A stretch of DNA of 64,000 nucleotides from Corythucha ciliata (taxonomy: Eukaryota > Arthropoda > Insecta > Hemiptera > Tingidae). A program made the position numbers and the translations under genes. A model generated the notes under the pieces. It had not been told where the DNA came from, ran no database searches, and saw only the letters and a list, made by a program, of their open reading frames with translations. The DNA is taken from contig CM075939.1 in assembly GCA_038030265.1 (NCBI GenBank), forward strand, positions 13,497,253 through 13,561,252, written 5' to 3'. Below are positions 23,301 to 32,859 of the stretch, in pieces. Each line of letters starts with the position of its first letter. Position 1 is the stretch's first letter.

Positions 23301-26300
23301 CAACGTGTATGTGGCCGAAGTGTGATGACGGTGTGGTGAAGGGGGTGATAGGGGCATATACGTGTCGAGATACTTTGGCTCGTTGGCAGGAAACGCTCGA
23401 CTGTGACCAGGAACGACAAGTACGACGTATTCGAGGCCATACGAAACGTTCGGACACGAGGCGAGTGGAAGCTTTGACGCCGGGATGGCTCAGGTTGTGA
23501 AGGGAGTCGAATATCTGGCGACGAAAGGGTTCGGGACGTAAGGGCGAAGGTTGGGGGTCGATGCGTCACATACCAGAGTTTCGTCGGTTCCCGGAATTTT
23601 CATTCTTTTTAGGTGGAGGGATGAATCTCTCGTGATGAGGTTTTGCAGTTCATGATCTTCTAGTTGTGCTTGAGCTAGCTTCGTGAGATCGACAGGTGAG
23701 GTTAAAGCAGTGGTGACGGAATCGACGCGAGATAGTGCATCGGCGACAATGTTTGCAGAGCCACTGACGTGCTGAATGTCGGTCGTGAACTGAGAGATGA
23801 GCGACAGCTGTTTAATTTGAACGGGAGGAAGTTTGTCCTTGCGTGGGCTAAAAGCGAAAGTTAGAGGCTTGTGGTCGTTGTAAACCGTGAAAGTTTGTGC
23901 TTCGAGGACGTGACGGAAGTGCTGAATTGCCGAGTGAACTGCATGAAGCTCTCTATAGAATGCTGGCCATTCTTTTTGTCGCTGAGTTAGCTTCCGAGAG
24001 AAGAACGCAAGTGACTGCCATTCATTAGCTACTTGTTGTTGCAGGCACGCTCCACGGTGGTTTGAGAGGCATCGGTGAAGAGTCCGAGACGAGCTTGAGA
24101 GTCAGGATGAGCAAGAAGGGTGACTTGTGCAAGGTGTTCTTTACATTTTTGGAAACTGTGTTTGAGTTCCGGTGTCCAGACGATTGACTGGTTGCCGCGT
24201 AGACCATGGAGGGCAGAATTAAGTGGGGGCTTGGAAATCCGCTGCAGATGGGAGGAAACGCCGGTAAAAATTTAGCATACCGAGAAAGCGTCGAAGGCTT
24301 TTAGCAGACGTGGGTGGGCTGATGTTTTGGAGGGCTGCGACGCGTTCTGGTGGTGGTCGAGTTCCATCAGCTGAGACTTCGTAACCGAGGAAATTGATTT
24401 TCGATGCACCGAGGATGCTTTTTTTTTGGCGTTGACGGTGATACCGTGTTCTGCGAGGCGTTCGAAAACAGCGCGAAGATGTGTGCAGTGTGTGGAAGCA
24501 TCGGGTGAGAAAATGAGGATGTCGTCTATATAGGGGTAGCAGCATTCAAGTCCATAAAGAACTTCGTCGATGAAGCGTTGGAACGTCTGCCCTGCGTTTC
24601 GGAGCCCGAAGCTCATAAACGGAAATTCGAAGAGCCCGAAGGGCGTCGTGATGGCTGTTTTCGGGATGTCAGGTGGATTGACGGGTATTTGCATGTATGC
24701 TTTTACGAGATCGATCGCAGAAAATATGGTGCTTCCCCGGAGGCGGTGAGAAAAGTCGTGAATGTGTCGGACGGGGTATCTGTCGGGAATGGTCCTGGCG
24801 TTTAGGGCGCGGTGATCACCACAAGGACGCCATGTCGAGTCCTTTTTTGGGACCATGTGCAGAGGAGAAGACCATGGACTATCGGATCGACGGACTATCC
24901 CTTCCTGTAGCATATTGTTGAATTCTTGTTGGGCGATGCGAAGTTTTTCGGGTGGAAGACGTCGTGGCCGCGAGAAGTCCGGAGGTCCGGGCGTCGTGTT
25001 TATGAAGTGAGTGGTTGAGTGGCGAACGACGCGATGGGTTCCTGGTGGGCGGATGAGTTGGGGATATTGGGATATTACGTCGTGGAAGGGTGAATATTCC
25101 GACAGTAAGTTGGTGAGAGCTTTGACACTAGATTGGCTCGTAGAGCACGTGAGGCAAGGCGTTGAAAGGCCTGTGACTGAGTCGATGAGACGGTTGATCG
25201 TGCAATCTGGGAGGAGAGAAAAGTTGGCCAAAAAATCCAAGCCAATGATAGGGACTTCAACGTCGGCGATGATGAATGACCACGTGAAGTCGCGACGAAA
25301 ACCAAAATCAGGTCGGAGTTTGAGATAACCGAACGTGGAAATCGGAGATTTGTCGGCGGCGATCATGGTGAAGTCGGTGCGAGGATGGCGGCCAGAGAGA
25401 AGACGTCGCGTCGTGGAAAACATGACAAATCGGAGCCCGTGTCTAGTAGGAATTGTTTCTTAGATAGACGGTCGACCCCAGCGTCGATGATACCAGCAAG
25501 TCGTCTGGGCAGCAGGTGATGGGCTGCGGGATCGGTTCTGGTGATGCTTGGTAGGACTCGACTGACTTTGGCGGGAGCGTGGTGGATGATGCGTTGTGGT
25601 CAAGTGCTGCGTAAGCGTAGCCAATTGTTTGCACATGGTTTCGAGAAGCCGAATGCTGCGATCGGTGGGGGGTACGGAGGCGATTGCGTTGAAGGAAGAA
25701 AGCGAATTGGAGGGGGAGATAATCAATGCAGGTTGAACCTCGACGATTTTGTCGGCAGTGAGTGCCAGGCGGTCGAGTGGTAGGTCTGCCTGCGTTTGGA
25801 GGATAGCCTGGACGTGCGGGGGAAGACGTTGAGTCCAGAGCGTCCGAAGGAAATCGTCGTGGACCGTGTGCGGTCATCGAGTTCCTCTTGTGTGAGGAGT
25901 TGACGGACTCGTTGTCCATCAGAGAGGGAAAGGCGATCAATGATTGAGGTTTTGAGTGTCGTGTAGGGATTTTGAGTGGGTGTTACCGTTACGATATCTT
26001 CAACTTCGCTGATAATTCGTTCGTCGAGTTGGGATGAGTGTACTTGGTGGTTTCATTCGTGATGCCAGCGAGAGAAAATTGGGCGTCAACTTGGGAGAAC
26101 CACAAGGCAGGTTTGTCTCTCCAGAAAGTGGGTAGTTTGATGGCGACGCGGTTAACGAAAGCAGGTGTGACTCGACCATTGGTGTGATCGGAGGCCCCAG
26201 GAAGTAGTTGCTGTAGCTGCTGGTGGAGCCGTTCTAGCTGGACCGCGACGTCATCGTTTGTGTCGACCATAGCGATTGACTAGTGGAGGGGCCGACGTTG

Positions 26301-28085
26301 CGCGTTAGTAGTCGTGGGTCACCAATGAAGGGTCTTTCGACCTCTTTGATCGTGTTGAAGACAAGGTTAAGCAAAATTACTTTTTATTTCTCCTGAAATC
26401 AACTAAACTAAAAATTGGAATTTCTTCTTTTTTCACGTGTTGTAGAAAAATAAAAACGAAGAGGATGCTTTGCCGCCACAAATGATTACCATTAAAAAGA
26501 TAGTACAATGATAGTTAGTAGCCCAGAACCCTCGTTTAGGAGAAGTAGGGTGAGGGGGGAGACACATTTTACCGCCACCCCCGTCACCGAGGTCTAAAAC
26601 CGCCCCTGATCTGCATGAAGGCAACTTTGCGGACAGAACAGAGATAATACGCTAACCCTAAGTTTCCATTAGACCCGTAATAGGCACGGACAAAAGTGAG
26701 AGGGCATGCTAATATTTGTGAGGGGGGGGGGGAGTACGCGGTGAAAAGTTTGGAAAGGTATTCGCGGCTAAAATAGCGAAAAAACGCTGATTCGCGGCTA
26801 CAAAATTGAGAAAAAGGGATATTCCCTCGCCGCAAAAATTGGTTTCTGACGTGCCAGATCCGCGAAATTTTGTTCGTTTCATGTTTTAGCAAAAGTGACC
26901 TTCGCTTCCATGATGGGCGAGGGTCATTGCCCACCCCCCCGTTCACAACGAACAAGTTTTAATAAGAACTTGCCCAAGGGGCTCTTTCAAGTCCCTTCCA
27001 TTCCTCAATGCTCCTCGGATGTCTCTTCGTCGCGGCACTTCTGAAACTGAAACTAAAGGCAATTCTTCCCTTCCAAAGGGCAACCCCGCACCCATCCACC
27101 CTCAATTACACGGATCAAAGCACAAACGATACAGGAACAGTGTTAGAAACAAGTTGGAATTATTGAGAAAACTATCTCATCCCTATCGCTTTGATAAGGC
27201 AGGGGTCCAAGGGGGTTTATAAGCCTCACGATCCTCTTTCACTGGTCAAGCTCTGATTCCAATTTTCCAAGCATCCGGCCCAGCCCCCCCCCCTCGCCAA
27301 CCTCGACCACACCACACCAAAGTGGTAAACGAGGTGTGCTTGATACAAACATGTGAGAGCCAATAAACTTTTGTCCACCATTTCATCCGTGTAAATTGAA
27401 CGAGTGATGCACTTTTTTTTTATAAGTAATTACAACACCAATTTTTACTTACCTCAACTGTGAAATGTTCCAAACTCCAATCAGTCGCGGTGGGACGCCC
27501 AATGTAAGGGAAAACCGGTACTCTTGAACGTGAAGACGGGCAGGGCCGGGTGAGATTTTCGTTTTGACCGGAGCCGAACCAATTTGAACCAAGTACTGTA
27601 GGTCTATGCGAACAAAATAAATACATAAAAATTATGCAAAATAATAAAAGAAAAACGAAATTACGTGACCGCTCGTTACCATCTCCGAGATTGTTTGCAA
27701 TTTTGACTTGCCACTGAATAAGCCGTTCTCGCGTGTCAAACGCTAAAACAACAGTCACATCCTGGCAGAGTATGGCGATTGTATTGGACTCTTTGTCCAG
27801 AGTAAACCCTGGAAGGATAAAATAATTATTTGTAGGGTATTTTACTAGAATACTTTGAAGGGACAGGTTGGGAGGGTGTTTTTCGATCGAAAATAATTAG
27901 CCGGAATAATGTGAAAGGACGATATTCCATTGGTTTTTTAAAAAGAGGTAATAATTAATTTAATCACGGAACAAGGTAATTACCGGATTCAACGCCCAGA
28001 AAATGTTGTAACGAGAGAGATGCCTTTGTCTGGCCCTGTTTATACCGGTCTTTGCTGTCTCTGTAAAGCTGCAAATGAAGACAAT
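11488..28085 (-). CDS. Dok7: Dok-7-like docking protein (PH + IRS-type PTB + long tail), 5'-partial
   Basis: Cytoplasmic adaptor. In vertebrates Dok-7 binds and activates the receptor kinase MuSK through PH and PTB domains, and its tail recruits Crk after tyrosine phosphorylation. Exons, 5' to 3' on the minus strand: 28085-27984, 27808-27680, 27603-27453, 14386-14211, 14139-13743, 13686-13574, 13508-13286, 13200-12968, 12895-12502, 12436-12180, 12106-11671, 11602-11488 (TGA). All have AG acceptors and GT donors, phases agree at every junction, and they give 908 residues without a stop. The identification rests on the PH end ([16 protein letters not shown]), the PTB core across the long intron ([18 protein letters not shown]) and the tail motif YENYDTPR. 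Introns are 56-175 bp except one of 13,066 bp. The exon for the first ~30 PH residues and the start codon was not found. An IRS or Dok-1/2 relative is less likely. Confidence 0.87.
15060..18406 (+). repeat. Long degenerate 30-mer array, + orientation
   Basis: Roughly 100 decayed units. Landmarks: CCTTCAGAGGCCACGGATTC (near 16235), CTGGAAGTTGCATCGAGAAA (near 16642), AAGGACCTGAATAAAC (near 16765), a GGCTGAATCGAATATTCATG segment (16877) and ATCGCTGTCCAAC (near 17085). All recur in this order at 32860-34770. A patch of the GCTGTGG family interrupts at 17155-17225. Confidence 0.85.
18407..19290. mobile_element. 884-bp imperfect palindrome (fold-back element)
   Basis: Arm 18407-18833 and arm 18866-19290 are reverse complements over their whole length with scattered differences; for example CTAAAGCCG/CGGCTTTA at the tips, CATCAACTCCTAAGAAT with its complement, and GATAACGTCG with CGACGTTATC at the centre. 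The spacer is about 32 bp. There is no coding capacity. Transcribed in the Dok-7 intron it would form a very long hairpin. Long-TIR MITE or fold-back element; class unknown. Confidence 0.8.
19291..19779. other. Intronic sequence, unclassified
   Basis: Includes GGGGAGCACCGCTCCCCC (19491-19508), a short inverted repeat that may be a transposon terminus. The open frame on the minus strand has no recognisable domain. Confidence 0.35.
19780..20733. repeat. Degenerate array, GTGAGCCAAACCCACGAAATTG family
   Basis: About 36-40-bp units with core AAACCCACGAAATTGG and TTTTTGAGTG. Related patches are at 30590-30895 and 58080-58560. Confidence 0.7.
20734..22215. repeat. Dispersed repeat, copy 1, carrying a 30-mer array
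   Basis: Matches 39439-40776 in order: a GGGCCTC/GGACAG.GCAGAGCGCC start, a 30-mer array in minus orientation (about 20940-21660), GTACTCTTGCTTCCCCC-like text, the block GGCGTTATCTAATNA, TGCGCCTTT, GAGGGAATTTCA-like text, and the end TTGCTCCCCCAATGCCGT. The array is therefore internal to a mobile or duplicated unit. The Ty3/gypsy element begins 25 bp past its right end. Confidence 0.7.
21705..21827. mobile_element. 123-bp MITE-like insertion in dispersed repeat copy 1
   Basis: About 30-bp terminal inverted repeats: TTTCACCACCGGGAG on the left and the complement of TTTCACCACTGAGAG on the right. The corresponding place in the copy at 39439-40776 (near 40350) lacks it. The exact target duplication is unclear. 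Confidence 0.6.
22240..22397 (-). repeat. 3' LTR of the Ty3/gypsy element
   Basis: 158 bp partner of 26326-26480, preceded on the minus strand by the purine-rich tract GTGGGGGGCTAG (22398-22409). Confidence 0.92.
22398..25443 (-). pseudogene. pol region of the Ty3/gypsy element (PR-RT-RH-IN), frameshifted
   Basis: Protease: LLDTGSD, with the DTGSD codons at 25429-25443. Reverse transcriptase: open from 25423, with YIDD codons at 24522-24533. The frame breaks at a T run (24419-24427), and the next segment ([12 protein letters not shown], then [16 protein letters not shown]) follows in another frame. RNase H: broken into pieces at about 23500-24210. Integrase: DIIGPLPP and [14 protein letters not shown] in one frame, then [11 protein letters not shown] and [13 protein letters not shown] in the next, break near 23190. 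A GPY/F-like tail ([12 protein letters not shown]) precedes the LTR. At least four breaks; not functional. Confidence 0.9.
25444..26270 (-). pseudogene. gag region of the Ty3/gypsy element, broken
   Basis: Starts with an ATG at 26270 just inside the PBS. The first 70-80 residues contain a [19 protein letters not shown] block typical of the gag of this lineage. The frame breaks near 26040 and continues in other frames ([12 protein letters not shown] near 25890) towards the protease. No clear zinc knuckle was seen. Confidence 0.7.
26308..26325 (-). promoter_or_regulatory. Primer-binding site of the Ty3/gypsy element
   Basis: TTGGTGACCCACGAC immediately follows the 5' LTR on the minus strand. 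TGG at its start pairs with the CCA end of a tRNA; TGGTGACCC fits tRNA-Trp. Confidence 0.65.
26326..26480 (-). repeat. 5' LTR of the Ty3/gypsy element
   Basis: 155 bp, starts TGTGGCGGCAAAGC on the minus strand and ends GACCCTTCA. It differs from the other LTR by a few substitutions and short indels, so the insertion is not very recent. Confidence 0.92.
27453..28085 (-). CDS. Dok7: Dok-7-like gene, 5' exon cluster: PH domain and first half of PTB
   Basis: Three exons. 28085-27984 begins in phase 1 after the acceptor CTTGTTTCAG and encodes PH strands ([17 protein letters not shown]). 27808-27680 finishes the PH domain, with the C-terminal helix carrying the family tryptophan ([10 protein letters not shown]). 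27603-27453 encodes the start of the PTB ([18 protein letters not shown], then IGVWNISQL) and ends in phase 2 at a GTAAGT donor. That phase fits only an acceptor like the one at 14386, 13 kb away, which completes LRRYG. Reading straight through the 76-bp intron gives a misleading longer open frame. Confidence 0.85.
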
Positions 28086-29436
28086 CTGAAACAAGAAAAA
28101 AAAAAAACGGTTAGGACATGATAAACAAACAAAAAAAGAAAAGTTTTAACAACTTATCATAATTGGTCTCTTAGGGAGAGAAGAAAAAAGTCCATCGGTG
28201 ACTAATTATTAAAGTAAACGAGTTACAGCTACAACTTTTCAGTTTTAGCGAACCAAGTTTTCACCTTAATTAGAATTCTAAGGCTGCGGGAGGTGCAGGG
28301 AAAGCAATAATCTCTTATTCTTTTCCAAGTTACACCCCCCCCCCACCACCACCAACCATTCCAACGCTCATTTCAGAAGTTTGACTTCGAAAAAGTCGTA
28401 AGATTCAAGTTAACAAGGACCAAGGTTTAATAAAATTATAAGACAATAAAAGCAACCAAAAAGAGATCACCTAAGCGTGGATTTAAATTTTTGATCCGGA
28501 TCAACGTATAAACTGATCCAAAATCCTCGGAAATTCGTCAATTTTCAATAACCTCGGCCTCCTTGCAACTTATAGTCCGCTCTCTTGTAATATGGGGTAA
28601 GCAGGGGGATTTGTAACGCCAACGTGGGTTTGAGCATGATGAGTGGTGGTGGGGGGGGGGTGCTAGTAAAGAGATCAGCATAAATATTCCACAGTAGCTG
28701 TTATAGGGGTGTTATTCTGTGCTAGGGGGAGGGGGGTTAGATCCGTTATTACAGGGAGGCACCATCACAGGACTCACAGGAGCTGCTCAAAACCCACACG
28801 CATACAGCCCCGTTTATCAAACGAGTAGGTACGAGTAGGGTGTGGTGGGCGGGGGGTCCCCCGAGTTTTATTAATTGAATCGAAGTCATTTATCATCGAC
28901 GAGGTATGTTTTTTTCCTCCCTATGCATGACTTATTTTCCCAGAGGTGCTCCGCCTGTGTGACGAGTGGTGGAAAAAATTGAAGAGTGCGGAAAATTTGT
29001 TCGGCTAAAAGCCAAATAAGTTAAAAATAACTTGGGAAGTTTTTTGTACGGAGTGGAGGGGGATGGGGGAGGAGCTGGGAGTTCATCCGCACTGCAAGTA
29101 ATAGTAAATCGATAGTAGAGAGGTTGTAAAGAAATAATGGAAGAAAACTGTTCAATTGAATTAGACGAGAAGAGGTTTTTTCCAGGAAGTTGCAACGGAA
29201 ATAGATAAAGTGGGCAACGATGTTGGCCCGGTAGACTGATTGCCTCGTCCTCACCACAACCTCAACCCACCCACACCAACCATAGGCCAGCGGCCTTGAG
29301 TCTACATTCATTTTTCGCTCAATTTTTTGGGCTTCGCTGGACGTACAAACAGCTCAACAGAAAGTTTTTGGCTGCAGCATAGTCAAACCGGCCCGTCTGC
29401 TTGGTGGTAGCTCCAAGACTGATTAATGTGTAGCAA
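28086..29436. other. Unique non-coding sequence 5' of the Dok-7-like exons
   Basis: Should contain intron upstream of the 28085 acceptor. A missing PH exon was searched for here by its W-x3-W spacing and was not found. It contains G/C homopolymer runs only. Confidence 0.4.
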
Positions 29437-30540
29437 GAGCGTAGCCAGGATGCGGGCATGCGGGCTGCTGCCCACCCTTCTTAAACTTTATCTTTGTTCA
29501 AAACCACGATACAATCTAAAATTATTTTGCCCCTTCAAACTGACCGATTAGCGCAGATGGCACTAAAGCTGAACGTTTTGCCCTTGAAATCTTGCAATTT
29601 CGCCCGAAAAACTGACTTTCCACTGAAAAACGGACAGTTTTTGTAAAGTCGCTGCACGGCTAAAATTTATAAAATCGCTAATTCGCGGCTAAAATTGAAA
29701 AAAACGCGAATTCGCAACTCCGTGGCTTACGTAGAGACTGAATAGCAGCAAATTTGCAACATTTTGGCCAGAAAAAATTAAGATATTTTGGCTAAATATT
29801 CGCGATATTGCGCTAGTAACACGTCCTAATTTCAACGAAACTGCAAGTTTCAGGGCTTTTTGTTTTTAGCTGTCACAAAACCTGGGTGAGCCGGCTCCGA
29901 CTGAGTTCACAAATTTAAATTTGAATTTATTGACATTTGAAATTGAATGAGTTTGTAAGTTGGGATCCTAATTTCGGCGAAATTGCAAGTTTATGCTCTT
30001 AATTAAAGCGAAGTTGCAGTTTCGAGACCATTTTTGTAGCGGCAGAACCCAGGCTAGCCAGCCCCAACCCATCAGGCCACACCATAGCCTGACGATTGCC
30101 GACAAAGTTGGAAGTTTCTGATCTTATTTCGGCGAAAATGGAACATTCCAGCAAAATTGCAAGTTTTGGATAAGAAATTGCCAGTGCCAAATATCCGTGA
30201 AATTGCAAGGGAAGTGCAAGGACCGCGCAAGCTGACGTCGTCGTCCATGCGCCGCACCCTCAACAAAATCTGCAAAATTGGATGTTTCCAGGCACAATAT
30301 TTTCGTAAAATTACTAGTTTCAGGTTATAATATCAGCAAAATTGCAACATTTCCGGGCCAATTTTTTTTTTAGAAGACCCGGACCCGGACCCTGGTGCAA
30401 AGGTGTAGCCTGACGAATTGCCGTGTATTTGTGTAACATTTATTTATTTATGTGAGATCGAAAATTTGGGTCCCAATTTGAGCAAAATTACAAGTCTCCC
30501 CGCTGAATATCAGCGAAATTGAAAATTTCGGGTCTTCGCG
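29437..30540. repeat. Degenerate arrays behind an hAT-like terminus
   Basis: Begins with GAGCGTAGCCAGGA and TGCTGCCCACCC (29437-29480), then a short 30-mer patch in minus orientation (29645-29715) and the GCGAAATTGCAAGTTTC family up to 30540. Confidence 0.6.
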
Positions 30541-30589
30541 TGTTAATATTTGCGCATTTTTTGAAATTTCTTTTACAGCGAGTGAAATT

Positions 30590-30895
30590 TATTTTTTAGC
30601 GAGCAAACCCCACGAAATTGGTTTTTTTATAAGAAAGTGAACCTCTCGAAATGGCTTTTTGTGAGCTAAACCCCTAAAATTTAATGTTTTCTGTGAACAT
30701 TTGATACGAAATTATACTTCTATTTGGTGAGTGAAACCCGTGAAATAGGTTTTTAGCCATCTCAACCCACGAAATTGTGTATTTTTAGCGAGAAAAGCCA
30801 AGAAATTTGGTTTCTAAGAGCTATAAACCCTCCAAATTGCTTTTGGTGACCAAAACTTCTCGACATTATTTTTTTTCGAGTGCGAACACCCCCTA
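30590..30895. repeat. Degenerate array, AACCCACGAAATTGG family
   Basis: Same family as 19780-20733. It runs directly into the LINE relic. Confidence 0.6.
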
Positions 30896-31672
30896 ATTGC
30901 ATGTTTGACCAGCCTGATGTGAAGCGCCCCAAAGCAGAACTCCATAAAGAAGATGGCAGTGAAAGTTTGCGAAATATACACTTCTCAGCGCAACCTCCGA
31001 CACAGAGCCCCTGAGTCACCGCATCAAAAATAGACTGCGAGAGAGCTTTCCGCAGACCATGCCAATGTGGTATTCCCAATTGAGCCTGCTATCCAGTTTG
31101 AATCCCAGGAAGTTGAGCGGTTCCTGCGGGGAAAGTGCCACCGACGACGTTGATGTCACCTCCAGGCACTGGGTCTTGTCGGAATTGAGGATGAACTTAT
31201 TTGCGCCACACCATGCCTCTAAAAACTCCCAACATTGGGAGGCCAGATGGTGGGCCGGGTCACTATCAGGGAGCGCAAATTTTACCGAGACGTCGTCTGC
31301 ATATTATGTAGCAATTCTGAAGTTGCGCAAACTGAGGCAGGCTAGCCGGTAAGTCGTTGTTGAAAACAGCACACAAGTCCGGCCCTAAGTCGGAGCCCTA
31401 TGGAACACCGTGTTACCGGACGAACAGAAGATACTTCGCATCCAGTGGAGACTGGATCCAGTGAAATACAGTGGGAAAATGCCAGCAGAGATACATTCGT
31501 CGAAAACGTGAGACAAAGGCTCACATATCAGATCAGCTACGGCTCTCAAAACAATGCTGTTCATGCCAAATATGTCTTCGCAGTGAGATGGCTTCAAAGA
31601 GCGAAGCGCTTTGTACACCTGTTCCACAATGACTCTACTGAACTGGAATGGCTGAAGCTCACTGTTACCCAA
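30896..31672 (-). pseudogene. Non-LTR retrotransposon reverse transcriptase relic
   Basis: The minus strand encodes RT blocks in two or more frames: EQVYKALRSLKPSHCEDIFG and LICEPLSHVFDECISAGIFP (31672-31460), then a degraded GxPQGSxLGP-like block, then YADD (31292-31303) with a stop two codons before it, and a thumb-like region (SDKTQCLEVTS, LNFLGFKLDSRLNW) to about 30900. The spacing is typical of Jockey/CR1-type LINEs. 5' and 3' truncated, non-functional. Confidence 0.82.
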
Positions 31673-31965
31673 ACGTGTACACCGACCTTGGACTTTGGGG
31701 CTGATCTAGTGACCCCCCCCCCCTCACTGGAAAAATGATCCACCGCGGCCATTGTTGGACGTTGGGATCAAAAACTGGGCAAAAATGGCCGCGGATCAAA
31801 AATCCTTCTCGAATTTCAGATTATCCGTGTCAAGAAATTCGTTGATACGCGGTTTCGTCCAGTATTCGAATTTTTTTCATTTTCAACTAATTCGCCCAGT
31901 TAATTCTTGGGCGGGTTTGACGATTTTTGAGTCCAGGTTGAAGCCAGACGTGGTTTATGAGATTG

Positions 31966-31995
31966 TTGTGGTGGTGGTGGTGGTGGTGGTGGTGG
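31966..31995 (+). repeat. (TGG)n microsatellite
   Basis: About ten GTG/TGG trinucleotides in a row. Confidence 0.9.
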
Positions 31996-32129
31996 AGGGG
32001 GGCTTTTTAGTAGCATGACCCATGGGCCAGGAGTCAGTTGGGGAGAAATTAGTCTCCTCGTTTCCTTTGATTACAGCGACGAGGTATATTTTGTTCAGTT
32101 GAAGGACCAAGAATATATGAAATGCTTGT

Positions 32130-32500
32130 TTACCACTTTTACAGGGCGCGAATAGCCAGTTTGGTTCTTCAAATGGCGCAAATATAATAAGCTTTCCCAT
32201 TTTAGAGCGCCAAATGTAGTCAGGTGATTCGAGGCGACAGTTTGGCCATTTTAAAGGCGCGAATTGTCAGTTTGGGCATTATTGGATCGCGAATGGTCTG
32301 TTTTGCCATTTGCAGATCACAGATCGTCAGTTTGAGGATTTTCTAGGCAGATACCCTCTCGGTTTAGCCATTTTAGGGCCAAAACCATTTTTAGAACGCA
32401 AATTATGAGTGCGGCCGGCGGCGGAGTGGTTAGTCGGTTGAGACTATATTTTCAGGAGACGAATCGTTTATTTTAGTCAAGTTTTAGGGTGCAAAATGAC
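32130..32500. repeat. Degenerate array, CAGTTTGGCCATTTTAGAGCGC family
   Basis: About 35-bp units alternating CAGTTTGGCCATTTT and a GGCGCGAAT-like half. The complement-like form (GCCCTAAAAATGGC) appears at 48740-49050 and 54775-55085. Confidence 0.65.
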
Positions 32501-32859
32501 TGGATCAAGCATGGATCGTCAGTTGTCCGATCCCATCACAAACCAAGCCCCCCTCCGCTCCCCCCACCAGTGAGAGGATAATTTTTATCGCACAACTGGG
32601 AAGTGCAGAGTATACCCCGGGGGCTGCAGCGGGTCCTACGTTTCAATTATTTGCTAGATTTATTTTTTGTAGACCGATGTACAGTTTAGGGCGGTTTATT
32701 CTGGTTCGAAAGCAAACTGAGCTGACTGACTTGCAGTGGCGTAGGTAGGAATTTGTCCTAGGGGGGGGGGGGATCAGATTGAAATCTCGTTATACGGGGA
32801 TAGCAGGGGGAATTTCGCCCTAAGTCTCTGTATAAAAAGGAAATATAATTTTACTTAGC

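Larger units (their letters stand above)
22240..26480 (-). mobile_element. Ty3/gypsy LTR retrotransposon, full length, frameshifted
   Basis: 4.24 kb, LTR to LTR, in the sense orientation of the host intron. LTRs of 155 and 158 bp begin TG and end CA, with a 4-bp target duplication AATG (22236-22239 and 26481-26484). Order from the 5' LTR: primer-binding site, gag-like region, protease, reverse transcriptase, RNase H region, integrase, polypurine tract. The PBS begins TGGTGACCC; that start complements the 3' end of tRNA-Trp and, with the small gag, points to the CsRn1-like clade (inference). Several frameshifts and stops make it non-autonomous now. No envelope gene is seen. Confidence 0.92.
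14387..27452 (-). other. 13-kb intron of the Dok-7-like gene, filled with repeats
   Basis: Splits the PTB domain between its fourth and fifth visible exons. From 14387 to about 15060 it is unique sequence with no supported exon. It then holds a 30-mer array, an 884-bp palindrome, another array, a dispersed repeat with a MITE, the Ty3/gypsy element, and about 1 kb of mixed sequence (26481-27452) with G-rich runs and a short minus-oriented repeat patch at 26750-26880. No other gene is supported inside. Confidence 0.8.
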
